Assembly (NCBI GenBank): GCA_050699835.1
Contig: JBOHFW010000058.1
Span: forward strand, 1-10,641
Source: GCA-003244245 sp050699835
Lineage (GTDB): Bacteria > Actinomycetota > Actinomycetes > Mycobacteriales > Pseudonocardiaceae
Direction: 5' to 3'
DNA length: 10,641 bases
Position numbers and translations under genes: made by a program. The stretch's first letter is position 1. Every line of letters begins with the position of its first letter. Positions 1 to 5,788 of this stretch are shown here, one piece after another. Below the pieces are notes generated by a model that searched no databases, had not been told where the DNA came from, and was given only the letters and a program-made list of their open reading frames with translations.

Positions 1-217
1 CTGGATCAGCCGACTGGGCCACACCTACCACCGCCACCCACCAAAGATCATCGAACCGCTGCTCGCCCCCATCCCCCGCAACCAGCCGCACTACCCCCTC
101 ACAATTCCCTCGGACGACGGCTGGGAAGACGACCACATCTGGGAAAATCCTCCACCCGAACACCAACCAGACCCACCACCCGAACCCAACCCCGATGACG
201 ACCCGCCGCCGTTCTGA
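1..217 (+). CDS. C-terminal end of a DUF222/13E12-type HNH endonuclease-like protein (partial)
   Basis: The reading frame is open from base 2 to a TGA at 215-217 and enters from outside the window, giving the last 71 residues. The fragment begins WISRLGHTYHRHPPKIIEPL and becomes an acidic, proline-rich tail ending DDDPPPF. A W-x-S-x-L-G-x-x-Y element just after the HNH site, followed by a Pro/Asp/Glu-rich tail, is typical of the actinobacterial 13E12 repeat family (DUF222 plus HNH nuclease). That assignment is from memory of the family. The catalytic HNH residues themselves lie outside the window, so activity cannot be judged. The gene converges on the small genes of the opposite strand, with a hairpin between them. 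Confidence 0.6.
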   Translation, partial: WISRLGHTYHRHPPKIIEPLLAPIPRNQPHYPLTIPSDDGWEDDHIWENPPPEHQPDPPPEPNPDDDPPPF

Positions 218-252
218 GCGCTTAGCTGGTGGCGCACAGGGGGACCAGCCCG

Positions 253-272
253 GCCACCCAGCACGGGGTGGC
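253..272. terminator. GC-rich hairpin between convergent genes
   Basis: A 7-bp perfect stem, GCCACCC / GGGTGGC, encloses a 6-base loop. It lies in the 64-base gap between the end of the HNH-like gene (217) and the end of the minus-strand small-gene operon (282). There is no T-run on either side, so it would be a non-canonical bidirectional terminator, as is common in high-GC actinomycetes. The call rests on position and pairing only. Confidence 0.4.
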
Positions 273-281
273 TCGGTGCCA

Positions 282-413
282 TCAGGCTGGGTTCAGTGGG
301 GCCTGTTTTGCCTGGCGCAAGCGAACATCCTCGCTGATCATGTCCCACAATGCCCTGGTGCGGCGCCAGGTGGAGGGTACGTAGCGGGTCCGCCCGGCCT
401 CGGTCAGCCTCAC
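282..413 (-). CDS. 43-aa small protein, translationally coupled, function unknown
   Basis: I place the start at a GTG (413-411) that overlaps the TGA stop of the upstream 80-aa gene as GTGA. This gives 43 residues beginning MRLTEAGRTRYVPSTW and ending AKQAPLNPA. A longer in-frame version from base 485 would be buried in the upstream gene and has a low-complexity Gly/Arg N-terminus, so I reject it. The protein is basic, with 9 Arg and 1 Lys, and has an Arg-rich stretch around residues 16-34 that could be helical. It is the last gene of the XRE-regulator operon. I do not recognise a family. Coupling and plausible composition argue that it is real, but its small size keeps confidence moderate. 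Confidence 0.45.
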   Translation of the reverse strand: MRLTEAGRTRYVPSTWRRTRALWDMISEDVRLRQAKQAPLNPA

Positions 414-652
414 CACGATGATCCACGGTGGACAGCCACCTCTACCCCGGCTTCCCCGTTGCGCTCCGTCGCCACGTCCAGACACCCTGGGCAGTAGGTG
501 ACCTCGCAGTCACACTCGTCCGGGCAGCGGGCACTCGGCAGGCTCGACGTGTCGATCGGCTCACCGCACAGCGCGAGGTAACCCCAGGGCCGGTAGCCCT
601 CGGCCAGCGCCTCATCGGTGGAGAGCAGGTGAACTCGTCGCGGCGCGCTCAT
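410..652 (-). CDS. 80-aa cysteine-rich small protein of an XRE-regulator operon
   Basis: The start is the ATG at 652-650, which overlaps the TGA stop of the preceding gene as ATGA. An in-frame GTG/ATG further upstream (679) would overlap that gene by 31 bases and is less likely. The product has six cysteines, at residues 29, 43, 47, 49, 54 and 57, five of them packed as C-x3-C-x-C-x4-C-x2-C. This arrangement could bind zinc or an iron-sulphur cluster. The N-terminal part (residues 5-35, with HLLST and WGYLALCGE) resembles a small conserved family I associate with Pseudonocardiaceae, of no known function. It sits second of three small genes behind an XRE/TPR regulator, so a shared regulatory role is possible but is inference. 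Confidence 0.7.
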   Translation of the reverse strand: MSAPRRVHLLSTDEALAEGYRPWGYLALCGEPIDTSSLPSARCPDECDCEVTYCPGCLDVATERNGEAGVEVAVHRGSSW

Positions 653-885
653 CCCAGCCACTCCGTGAGGGTGTCCCACACCGCGGTAGCCTCGACCTCA
701 TCCAGCTCGATCACGCACGCACCGGTGGCGTGCGGATCGAGCGTGATGCGTCCGCCGATCTTGGTCATCACCACGTTGGTGAACCCTCTCGACCCGCCAT
801 GTTTCGTGCAGGTCCCGTGGATCACCCGGCGGTTGCCGATCGGCTTCGCCGCTGCAACATCATTGGCGCCGTTGGTCACCGGCAC
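649..885 (-). CDS. 78-aa (or shorter) conserved small protein downstream of XRE regulator
   Basis: The frame runs from a GTG at 885-883, with an AGGA Shine-Dalgarno 8 bases upstream, to the TGA at 651-649. An alternative is the ATG at 768-766, giving a 39-residue protein MTKIGGRITLDPHATGACVI and onwards. That core (TKI-G-x-I-x-LDPHxTGAC, acidic middle, ending WLG) is the part I associate with a small actinobacterial family usually found behind XRE regulators. The first 39 residues are less convincing, so the true start may be internal. It begins 38 bases after the regulator stop and overlaps the next gene by ATGA. Function is unknown. The compact beta-then-helix pattern suggests a small folded domain rather than a peptide. 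Confidence 0.6.
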   Translation of the reverse strand: MPVTNGANDVAAAKPIGNRRVIHGTCTKHGGSRGFTNVVMTKIGGRITLDPHATGACVIELDEVEATAVWDTLTEWLG

Positions 886-923
886 ATACTGCGTCCTAGA
901 TCACGCCCGGCTTTAACACAGTG

Positions 924-2153
924 TCATGATAGGGCGGCCACCATGCCGAAACGGTTACGCAGAGAGTCCAACTCCCACACCCGGCGTGGGGCACGCCGGT
1001 CCAGGGTCACTACCAAGTCCCGGGCGATCGGGTCGTTACGGAGTCGTTGAGGAGCGAACCGATCGGCCATGTCTAGGTGCCGAATGGCCTCGTTGTCCCT
1101 ATGTCCCTCGGCTTGCGCCCAGGATCGTGCAAGATCAAAGTGCGGCGCGGCAATGCGGTCCTTGCTGCGGAGGATGTCCAGATCGATCGGCTCCCGCTCG
1201 ACCCGCTCGGCGACCGCTGGACCTTGCCCAAGCTCCGCACCGATGGCGACGCGCCAGACAGCGATGTTGGTGGGTCCGAAGTGCTGCCATAACCCGTTGC
1301 ACTCACCCGTGAGCATGGCGACCCGGGCGGCCTCGTCGAGGTGGTCGGTAGCGGTATCGCGGTTACGTGCCGCAAAGTGGGCACCCATAAGATGCAAAAG
1401 CCCGAACGTCTCGGCGCCGAGGGTGTCCCCGTCCCGAATCGTGGTCAATTGCTGCGCATCATCGAGCGCGCGATCCAACATTCGCACTGCGCGGTTTCGG
1501 CCGCCAGTACGCACCACCGAATGCGCCCGGGCAAACATGGCGAACGCCTCCAGCGCAGGATGCTCAGCGATCAGCGCCGCGTCGTAGGCACGCTGAGCCG
1601 CCAGCTGCGCAAGGTGCAGATAACCAAAGGTGGTGGCCAGCACGAACGCGTGATAGGCGGCTTGCGTGAGCAGCTCGGCGGCCAGCTGCCGGTCGCGGCC
1701 GATGCTGGTGGCGACGTGGAGCTGAAGCACGAACAATACTGCGCCGATGTCCTCGCCTGAGGGCTGGTAGCGCGCGGTGTCGCGCAGTTCGGCCGTCAAG
1801 TTCACCCAGCTGTTAAGCGAGTCCAATGGGCGCGGCCGAAGGTCTGGCACATCATCAAGGGTGGCTTCATTGAGCCCTTGCTCGATCTGCGTGATGACCT
1901 GCTTGGCACGGGCGCTCTCCCAGTCGGGCGGGAGATAGGGCTGGCCGGTCAGATCGGCCACCGAGCAGCCCAGCGCCTCGGCCAAGTCCTCGATCAGACC
2001 GCGCCGGTTGAACCCGTGCAGCCCTCGTTCCAGCATCGACAGATATGCCGCGGTGATACCGGCCAGCCCGGCTACCACTTCCTGGCTCAGCCCACGACGA
2101 CGACGGATCATCCGAGCGCGCGCACCGATCGTCCGCGCTTCCTCAGCCTCCAC
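924..2153 (-). CDS. XRE-family transcriptional regulator with C-terminal TPR-like domain
   Basis: This encodes 409 residues from a GTG at 2153-2151, preceded by a strong GAGGAGAGG Shine-Dalgarno 7 bases upstream. Residues about 8-70 form a lambda-repressor-type helix-turn-helix, with the RRRRGLSQEVVAGLAGI segment and a recognition helix around ITAAYLSML, closing with LGCSVADL. Residues about 100-400 are alanine-rich helical repeats of TPR type, as in actinobacterial regulators whose C-terminus senses a ligand or partner. The open frame extends 97 codons further upstream, but that part reads through a hairpin and a transposase remnant and is not a plausible N-terminus. The gene heads an operon with three small genes. 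This resembles the WhiJ-type layout (XRE protein plus tiny partner), though the small proteins here are not DUF397. Target unknown. Confidence 0.85.
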   Translation of the reverse strand: MEAEEARTIGARARMIRRRRGLSQEVVAGLAGITAAYLSMLERGLHGFNRRGLIEDLAEALGCSVADLTGQPYLPPDWESARAKQVITQIEQGLNEATLDDVPDLRPRPLDSLNSWVNLTAELRDTARYQPSGEDIGAVLFVLQLHVATSIGRDRQLAAELLTQAAYHAFVLATTFGYLHLAQLAAQRAYDAALIAEHPALEAFAMFARAHSVVRTGGRNRAVRMLDRALDDAQQLTTIRDGDTLGAETFGLLHLMGAHFAARNRDTATDHLDEAARVAMLTGECNGLWQHFGPTNIAVWRVAIGAELGQGPAVAERVEREPIDLDILRSKDRIAAPHFDLARSWAQAEGHRDNEAIRHLDMADRFAPQRLRNDPIARDLVVTLDRRAPRRVWELDSLRNRFGMVAALS

Positions 2154-2163
2154 CTTGGGTCCT

Positions 2164-2187
2164 CTCCTCACCGATCTCCTCACCGAT
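2164..2187. repeat. 12-bp tandem direct repeat carrying the regulator's Shine-Dalgarno
   Basis: Two head-to-tail copies of CTCCTCACCGAT lie at 2164-2175 and 2176-2187. Read on the minus strand, this is ATCGGTGAGGAG twice. The promoter-distal copy (2164-2175) supplies the GAGGAG of the ribosome-binding site of the XRE gene that starts at 2153. The other copy is part of the 21-bp hairpin stem next to it. Confidence 0.85.
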
Positions 2188-2223
2188 GCCCCGGGGTCGT
2201 CGCCCCGGGGCATCGGTGAGGAG
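2176..2223 (-). promoter_or_regulatory. Perfect 21-bp hairpin in the leader of the XRE regulator
   Basis: Bases 2176-2196 and 2203-2223 are exact reverse complements (21 bp) around a 6-base loop. The apical half is GC-only, with CCCCGGGG at the loop side. In the transcript the hairpin ends 22 bases before the GTG start and immediately before the second tandem-repeat copy that holds the Shine-Dalgarno. Its 5' arm can therefore pair with its own 3' arm (21 bp) or with the Shine-Dalgarno copy (12 bp). This could be a translational or transcriptional attenuator, or as DNA an autoregulatory operator. It could also be an inverted repeat left by a mobile element. Pairing is directly visible; the role is inference. 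Confidence 0.6.
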
Positions 2224-2224
2224 G

Positions 2225-2332
2225 CACCACTAAGGCTACGGGCATCCATCTTGGCTGCCAGGCGCGGGTGATCACCACGGCGATGTTCTTCACGATGTGC
2301 GGCTCGAACCCGGCCAACCCGGTGAGGATGCC
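2225..2332 (-). other. Coding-like remnant of unknown family
   Basis: One frame here reads GILTGLAGFEPHIVKNIAVV and continues ITRAW. Almost every codon ends in G or C, and the composition is natural for protein. It is not in the frame of the XRE extension or of the transposase fragment. It has no start, and the frame runs into the hairpin before stopping at about 2180. I read it as a scrap of a lost gene within the mobile-element debris. No family is recognised. Confidence 0.3.
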
Positions 2333-2360
2333 CGCTCGGCGCGCGCCACGGATGTGAGTT

Positions 2361-2444
2361 CACCTTCGGACCCAGCCGCTTACGGGCCTGGGTGATCCCC
2401 GACGCGGTCGGCACCGACCAGCCCGCGTCCCAGCACCCCCCCAA
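2361..2444 (-). pseudogene. Fragment of an IS4-type transposase N-terminal region
   Basis: About 28 codons read GGCWDAGWSVPTASGITQAR followed by KRLGPK. This matches the N-terminal domain of IS4-family DDE transposases, where a Trp-containing segment is followed by a VP-x-x-x-x-I-x-QAR-x-R-L-G motif. The match is from memory of the family. A stop codon lies just upstream in frame, and similarity ends after RLGPK, with no DDE residues. It is therefore a short dead remnant, and it explains why the regulator's open frame extends so far upstream. Confidence 0.6.
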
Positions 2445-2463
2445 CCATGATCAACAACCGTGT

Positions 2464-2684
2464 CAGCGTCGCCGGGTTGCGGACGAGGTAGCCCCGCGAA
2501 CCGCCTCGTTGAGCGCGGTGCGGTGGGCCTGGTGTGCGGTGGGCCGCGCGCTGCCATTGCGCATCATGCGGACGTAGAGCTTCTCCAGGTGCTCGGGCTG
2601 GAGCTGGTCGAGCCGGTGGTGTTTGACTGAGCTGAATGTTCCTCGGCGGATCGCTGGGCGAGTGATCAGCCCGAACCGGATCGC
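2464..2684 (-). pseudogene. Tyrosine integrase N-terminal fragment with a one-base deletion
   Basis: The first frame (about 2684-2496) reads as the core-binding, SAM-like domain of a phage or integrative-element integrase: HHRLDQLQPEHLEKLYVRMM, then AHQAHRTALNEAVR. At about 2496 the frame shifts. The other frame continues RRGYLVRNPATL down to about 2464, which is exactly what follows in intact integrases. Restoring one base (CGCGGGG to CGCCGGGG) joins the halves. The catalytic C-terminal domain with R-H-R-Y is absent; an IS4-type remnant follows. The region is a dead relic of an integrated element, consistent with the nearby ribbon-helix-helix gene. Confidence 0.7.
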
Positions 2685-2752
2685 CGGCGCGAGAGCCGCG
2701 GTTGCGCACGCAGCTGTTCCAGGTAGTTCGAGTCCCACACCAGCACCAGTTG

Positions 2753-2827
2753 ATGAAGAGCGCTCACGTCGGGCGTTGTGCGACAATGCGTGACGTGGTG
2801 GACGATCTGTGGTGGCGCGAGCGATGA
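2753..2827 (+). CDS. Possible 24-aa leader ORF overlapping the RHH gene
   Basis: An ATG at 2753 opens a 24-codon frame (an internal ATG at 2786 would give 13). It ends ...VVDDLWWRER with a TGA at 2825-2827, overlapping the probable ATG (2824) of the ribbon-helix-helix gene as ATGA. The overlap suggests either translational coupling or the tail of a lost upstream gene. There is no clear Shine-Dalgarno, and such overlaps arise by chance. Confidence 0.25.
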   Translation: MKSAHVGRCATMRDVVDDLWWRER

Positions 2828-3165
2828 CGGAGCAGCGGAGAAAGCCGCGGACAGCCGGGCGGGCCGATGATGCAGCACTGGCGGCGGAGGTGCTTGCCGT
2901 GCGGCAGGAGTACGCCGAGGAAGAGGCCGAGGCGGCCGAGCGGGAGGCGGCCGAGAAAGCGGCCGCGTTAGAGGTGCCGTTGTCGCTGCGCATCACCCGG
3001 GAGCTCGACGCCGAACTCAAGCGGCGAGCGGCCGCCGAACAGATATCGCCTTCGGCGCTGATCCGCCGGATTCTCCGCCAGGTGCTCACCAGCGGCCAGG
3101 AGCCGGTCCTTACCGTCGAGCAGGTGGAGGAGATCGCCCGCCGCGTCATGCGCGAGCCTGCATGA
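2824..3165 (+). CDS. Ribbon-helix-helix (CopG/Arc-like) DNA-binding protein with coiled-coil N-terminus
   Basis: This encodes 113 residues from the ATG at 2824 (a GTG at 2809 would add five). Residues about 20-52 are Ala/Glu/Arg-rich with heptad character, so they probably form a coiled coil or long helix. Residues about 55-90 fit a ribbon-helix-helix domain: a strand PLSLRITRELDAELKRRAA, then helices with the SPSALIRRILRQVL pattern typical of CopG/Arc proteins. The tail LTVEQVEEIARRVMREPA is another helix. Such proteins act as dimers, as plasmid or integrative-element copy/partition regulators or antitoxins. No toxin gene is adjacent. It sits beside integrase debris and ends one base before the convergent ATPase pseudogene. 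The exact role is not resolved. Confidence 0.65.
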   Translation: MTEQRRKPRTAGRADDAALAAEVLAVRQEYAEEEAEAAEREAAEKAAALEVPLSLRITRELDAELKRRAAAEQISPSALIRRILRQVLTSGQEPVLTVEQVEEIARRVMREPA

Positions 3166-3557
3166 TCACGGGTGGGTGGGTGTGCTGCGGGCGGCGTACC
3201 CGGAACCGGGTGGCAGCCCACCGAGGGAGCACAGCCGTATCAGCCCGGCCGGCAGTCCGTGTAGTCCGGTGACCCGCAGGTTGGTGATCCGGCGCGGCTC
3301 GTGCATGTTCAGGTAGTCCTCGGCGCTGAACATGACCACCGCGAACCCGCGCCCGAACCGCGCAATCCCGTGAGGAAGAAACTCTCCCCGGGAGTCGTCA
3401 TCGTGATGGTGCGGCCCAGCAGCTTCACCGCGTCGGGCCCCATCACCTGACCGGGCAGCTCCTCGAGCGGGACGTACTGGGGTGACGTCGGTGGCACGGC
3501 CTGCTTGTTGAGGTTTTGGTACAGCTCGGTGAGGAACTTCTCGTCCTCGGGGGTCAT
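3166..3557 (-). pseudogene. Collapsed P-loop ATPase (internal deletion with frameshift)
   Basis: The first frame, from the start at 3557, reads MTPEDEKFLTELYQNLNKQA, then a segment ending ESFFLTGLRGSG. The last part looks like a Walker A loop (G-L-R-G-S-G-K-S/T) cut just before its lysine. After that the frame degenerates, but the alternative frame reads RGFAVVMFSAEDYLNMHEP. This resembles the strand and acidic segment that follow the P-loop in a family of actinobacterial ATP-binding proteins. The simplest reading is a deletion, not a multiple of three, between Walker A and this segment. The second frame then runs to a TGA at 3168-3166. The missing lysine and the short length (about 130 codons) mean no ATPase activity. 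It is convergent with the RHH gene, with no gap. Confidence 0.55.
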
Positions 3558-3580
3558 GGCGATCAGCTTAGGAGATCGCT

Positions 3581-4033
3581 GTGTCGCTGCCGGTATCGCA
3601 CGCCCGGCACTGGCATGCTGGGCTGGATATGAGTGTGCGGATGAGGGTCGCCATCGTCAGCGTGGGAGTGGTCGCGGTCGCCTGTTCGGCGGCACCCACG
3701 CCGAGTGAACCGAGCCCGCCCGTCGAGGCCTCGGGGCCGACCACAACGCCGGCGCCAGATCCTGGGGTGAGCTGGTTGCGGGTGTCACCGCAGGAGGGCT
3801 TGCGGGGCGCGACGGTGTCGCTGGACGTGGCGTGCCTGGACACCCCGGGAACGGTGCGCTCACCGGTGCTCGACCTCGGGGCGTTGCAGCCAGACCCCGC
3901 GGGCCACCAGCCGTGGCACCAAACCGGTACCGCCACCGTCCGCTCGGATGCCGCGCCCGGCCAGTACCCGATTTCCGTGACCTGCGGCACCGAGACGCTC
4001 TCAGCTGCATTCACCGTCGTGCCACACCCCTGA
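3581..4033 (+). CDS. Small secreted lipoprotein with an Ig-like domain
   Basis: From a GTG at 3581, which has an AGGAG Shine-Dalgarno 6 bases upstream, the product is 150 aa. An ATG at 3629 is an alternative giving 134 aa. Either way a hydrophobic segment MRVAIVSVGVVAVAC follows basic residues and ends in a lipobox-like A-V-A-C (Cys35 in the long form), then a Pro/Ser/Thr-rich linker (residues about 36-62). This points to Sec export and lipid anchoring on the outer face of the membrane. Residues about 63-150 have alternating strands, two cysteines (C84, C135) that could form a disulphide, and a terminal SVTCGTETLSAAFTVV of immunoglobulin-like type. Function is unknown. It lies 32 bases upstream of the phosphoribosyltransferase on the same strand, with a hairpin between them. 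Confidence 0.7.
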   Translation: MSLPVSHARHWHAGLDMSVRMRVAIVSVGVVAVACSAAPTPSEPSPPVEASGPTTTPAPDPGVSWLRVSPQEGLRGATVSLDVACLDTPGTVRSPVLDLGALQPDPAGHQPWHQTGTATVRSDAAPGQYPISVTCGTETLSAAFTVVPHP

Positions 4034-4057
4034 TCAGAGCGGATAATCGGCTCTGAT
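4033..4057 (+). terminator. 8-bp hairpin between lipoprotein and phosphoribosyltransferase genes
   Basis: ATCAGAGC (4033-4040) pairs perfectly with GCTCTGAT (4050-4057) around a 9-base loop. It starts on the last base of the lipoprotein stop codon and ends 8 bases before the next start codon. There is no T-tract, so it may be a weak terminator, an mRNA-stability element or an attenuator that lowers read-through into the next gene. Confidence 0.45.
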
Positions 4058-4065
4058 GGACGGGG

Positions 4066-4698
4066 GTGGCGCGAGTGTTTGTCGATCGTGCCGACGCGGG
4101 CCGGCAGCTGGGCCAGCGGTTGCAGCATCTCCGGGGTGCCGATGTGGTGGTCCTGGGCTTGCCCCGCGGCGGGGTTCCGGTCGCGGCGGAGGTGGCAGCG
4201 GCCCTCGACGCCCCGCTAGATGTGATCATGGTGCGCAAGCTCGGCGTCCCGTCGCAGCCTGAACTGGCGATGGGCGCCATCGGCGACGGAGGCGTGCGGA
4301 TCCTGCTGCCCGAGACGGTCCGTCGCGCCGGTGTCACCCAAGACGCACTGGCCGCTGTCGAGCGCCGGGAGCGCGCAGAGCTGCAGCGGCGCGCTGAACG
4401 GTTCCGCGGTGACCGGACCCGGGTCCCGTTGGCCGGGCGGATCGCCGTGGTGATCGACGATGGCATCGCGACCGGGTCCACCGCGCGGGCTGCCTGTCAG
4501 GTCGCCCGGGCGCAGGACGCGGCCCGGGTCGTCCTCGCGGTCCCGGTGGCGCCGTTCGGCTGGGTCCGTGGGCTGCGCGACGTCGCCGATGAACTGATCG
4601 CGTTGATCACTCCTGGAGAGCTCCGAGCGATCGGCCTGTGGTACTCCGACTTCTCGCAAAGCTCCGACGAGGAGGTCGTCGCCTGGCTCAAGGGATGA
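4066..4698 (+). CDS. Phosphoribosyltransferase-domain protein
   Basis: This encodes 210 residues from a GTG at 4066, with GGA/GGGG just upstream. It is a type I phosphoribosyltransferase fold. Residues 26-40 (DVVVLGLPRGGVPVA) form the first strand and PRGG loop, and residues 128-140 (VVIDDGIATGSTA) are the PRPP-binding loop with its paired acidic residues. The region between holds the flexible hood with RKLGVPSQPELAMGAIG. Proteins of this type are widespread in actinobacteria, and some mycobacterial members belong to the hypoxia/dormancy (DosR) regulon. The base substrate is not known for this subgroup. Its 3' end overlaps the convergent alcohol dehydrogenase by 11 bases. I saw no DosR box upstream. 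Confidence 0.88.
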   Translation: MARVFVDRADAGRQLGQRLQHLRGADVVVLGLPRGGVPVAAEVAAALDAPLDVIMVRKLGVPSQPELAMGAIGDGGVRILLPETVRRAGVTQDALAAVERRERAELQRRAERFRGDRTRVPLAGRIAVVIDDGIATGSTARAACQVARAQDAARVVLAVPVAPFGWVRGLRDVADELIALITPGELRAIGLWYSDFSQSSDEEVVAWLKG

Positions 4699-5680
4699 GC
4701 ACGGCCGCACCATGTACCCGGCCGGTCGCCAGGTCGGTCAGGGCCACGTCAGCCCGATCCAGCGGGTAGGGGATGGTCACCACCTGCAGGTGGTGCTCCG
4801 CGGCGAAACGCAGGAAGTCCCGACCGTCTTGGCGGGTACTGGAGGTGACGCTGCGGAGCTGCCGTTCCTGGAATAGGTGCTGCTGATAGTGCAGCACCGG
4901 GATGTCCGTCACATGGATGCCGGCTAGTGCCAGTGTGCCGCCCCGGTCCAGCGCCGCCAGTGCGGAGGGAACCAGCTCCCCGGCGGGGGCGAACAGGATC
5001 GCGGAGTCGACCGGCTCCGGTGGGGCGTCCTGCGCGTCGCCTACCGACGTGGCGCCCAGCGCCAGGGCAAGCTCCCGGGCCCACAGGCTGCGGGTCTGCA
5101 CGTGTACCGTCGCGCCCTGCGCGAGGGCGATCTGAACGGTGAGGTGCGCGCTGGCTCCGAACCCATAGACGGCAAGCCGACCGCCTAGGGGCAGGTTCGC
5201 CCGAACCAACGCGCGCCACCCGATGATGCCCGCGCACAGCAGCGGCGCAAGCTCGATGTCGGGATAGCCCTCGGGCAGGGGGTAGGCATAGCCGACGGGC
5301 ACCGTGGCGTACTCGGCGTACCCGCCGTCGGCGTCCCAGCCGGTGTACTCCGAGTGCGGGCACAGGTTCTCCGCGCCCCGAGTGCAGTACCGGCAGTGCC
5401 CGCAGCTGCGGCGCAGCCAGGCGATGCCCACCCGCTGCCCCACCGCCCACTCGCTGGTGGGCGTGTGGACGACCTCACCGACCACCTCGTGGCCAGGCAC
5501 GACACCCTGCCGGTGAACCGGGATGTCACCTTCGGCGACATGCAGGTCGGTCCGGCAGACCCCGCAAGCCAGCACCCGAACGAGCAGCTCATCCCCAGCC
5601 GGTTCGGGTGGAGATCCCTGCACCCGGCGTAGCGGATCGGTGCTCATCGGTCCCGGCTTCTGTACCCGCCAAGCGAGCAT
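4688..5680 (-). CDS. adhA: Zinc-dependent alcohol dehydrogenase, AdhA-like
   Basis: This encodes 330 residues from the ATG at 5680 (an upstream ATG at 5698 would add six and has no ribosome-binding site). It is a medium-chain dehydrogenase/reductase. The catalytic zinc ligands are Cys39 in CGVCRTDLH, His64/Glu65 in GHE and Cys149 in LLCAG. The structural zinc is held by Cys93, Cys96, Cys99 and Cys107 (CGHCRYC...NLC). The Rossmann fold loop is GFGASA at 173-178. All key residues are present and the length is normal, so it should oxidise alcohols or reduce aldehydes with NAD(P). The sequence resembles the mycobacterial AdhA (Rv1862) type, recalled rather than searched. It is divergent from selD; an inverted repeat 109 bases upstream of its start may be an operator. 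Confidence 0.9.
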   Translation of the reverse strand: MLAWRVQKPGPMSTDPLRRVQGSPPEPAGDELLVRVLACGVCRTDLHVAEGDIPVHRQGVVPGHEVVGEVVHTPTSEWAVGQRVGIAWLRRSCGHCRYCTRGAENLCPHSEYTGWDADGGYAEYATVPVGYAYPLPEGYPDIELAPLLCAGIIGWRALVRANLPLGGRLAVYGFGASAHLTVQIALAQGATVHVQTRSLWARELALALGATSVGDAQDAPPEPVDSAILFAPAGELVPSALAALDRGGTLALAGIHVTDIPVLHYQQHLFQERQLRSVTSSTRQDGRDFLRFAAEHHLQVVTIPYPLDRADVALTDLATGRVHGAAVLIP

Positions 5681-5788
5681 CAACCCATTATGACGCATTT
5701 CGAAGCGCGCCGGGATCAGACAATGGATAACGTGATGGCAACCTTTCTGTGATGAAATCGAAACGTAGGGTGATTGCTAGGTAAATTA

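Noticed and set aside
2154..2444. N-terminal extension making the XRE regulator 506 aa
   Set aside because: It reads through a hairpin and a transposase remnant. The helix-turn-helix and a strong Shine-Dalgarno place the start at 2153.
2700..3221. Minus-strand ORF opposite the RHH gene
   Set aside because: Its Ser/Ala/Arg-rich translation is the antisense shadow of the RHH gene. Only its downstream end (below about 2684) carries integrase-like sequence.
4749..5450. 233-codon minus-strand ORF inside the alcohol dehydrogenase
   Set aside because: It is an out-of-frame shadow with Arg/Gly/Ala-rich composition. The dehydrogenase frame carries all zinc and cofactor motifs.
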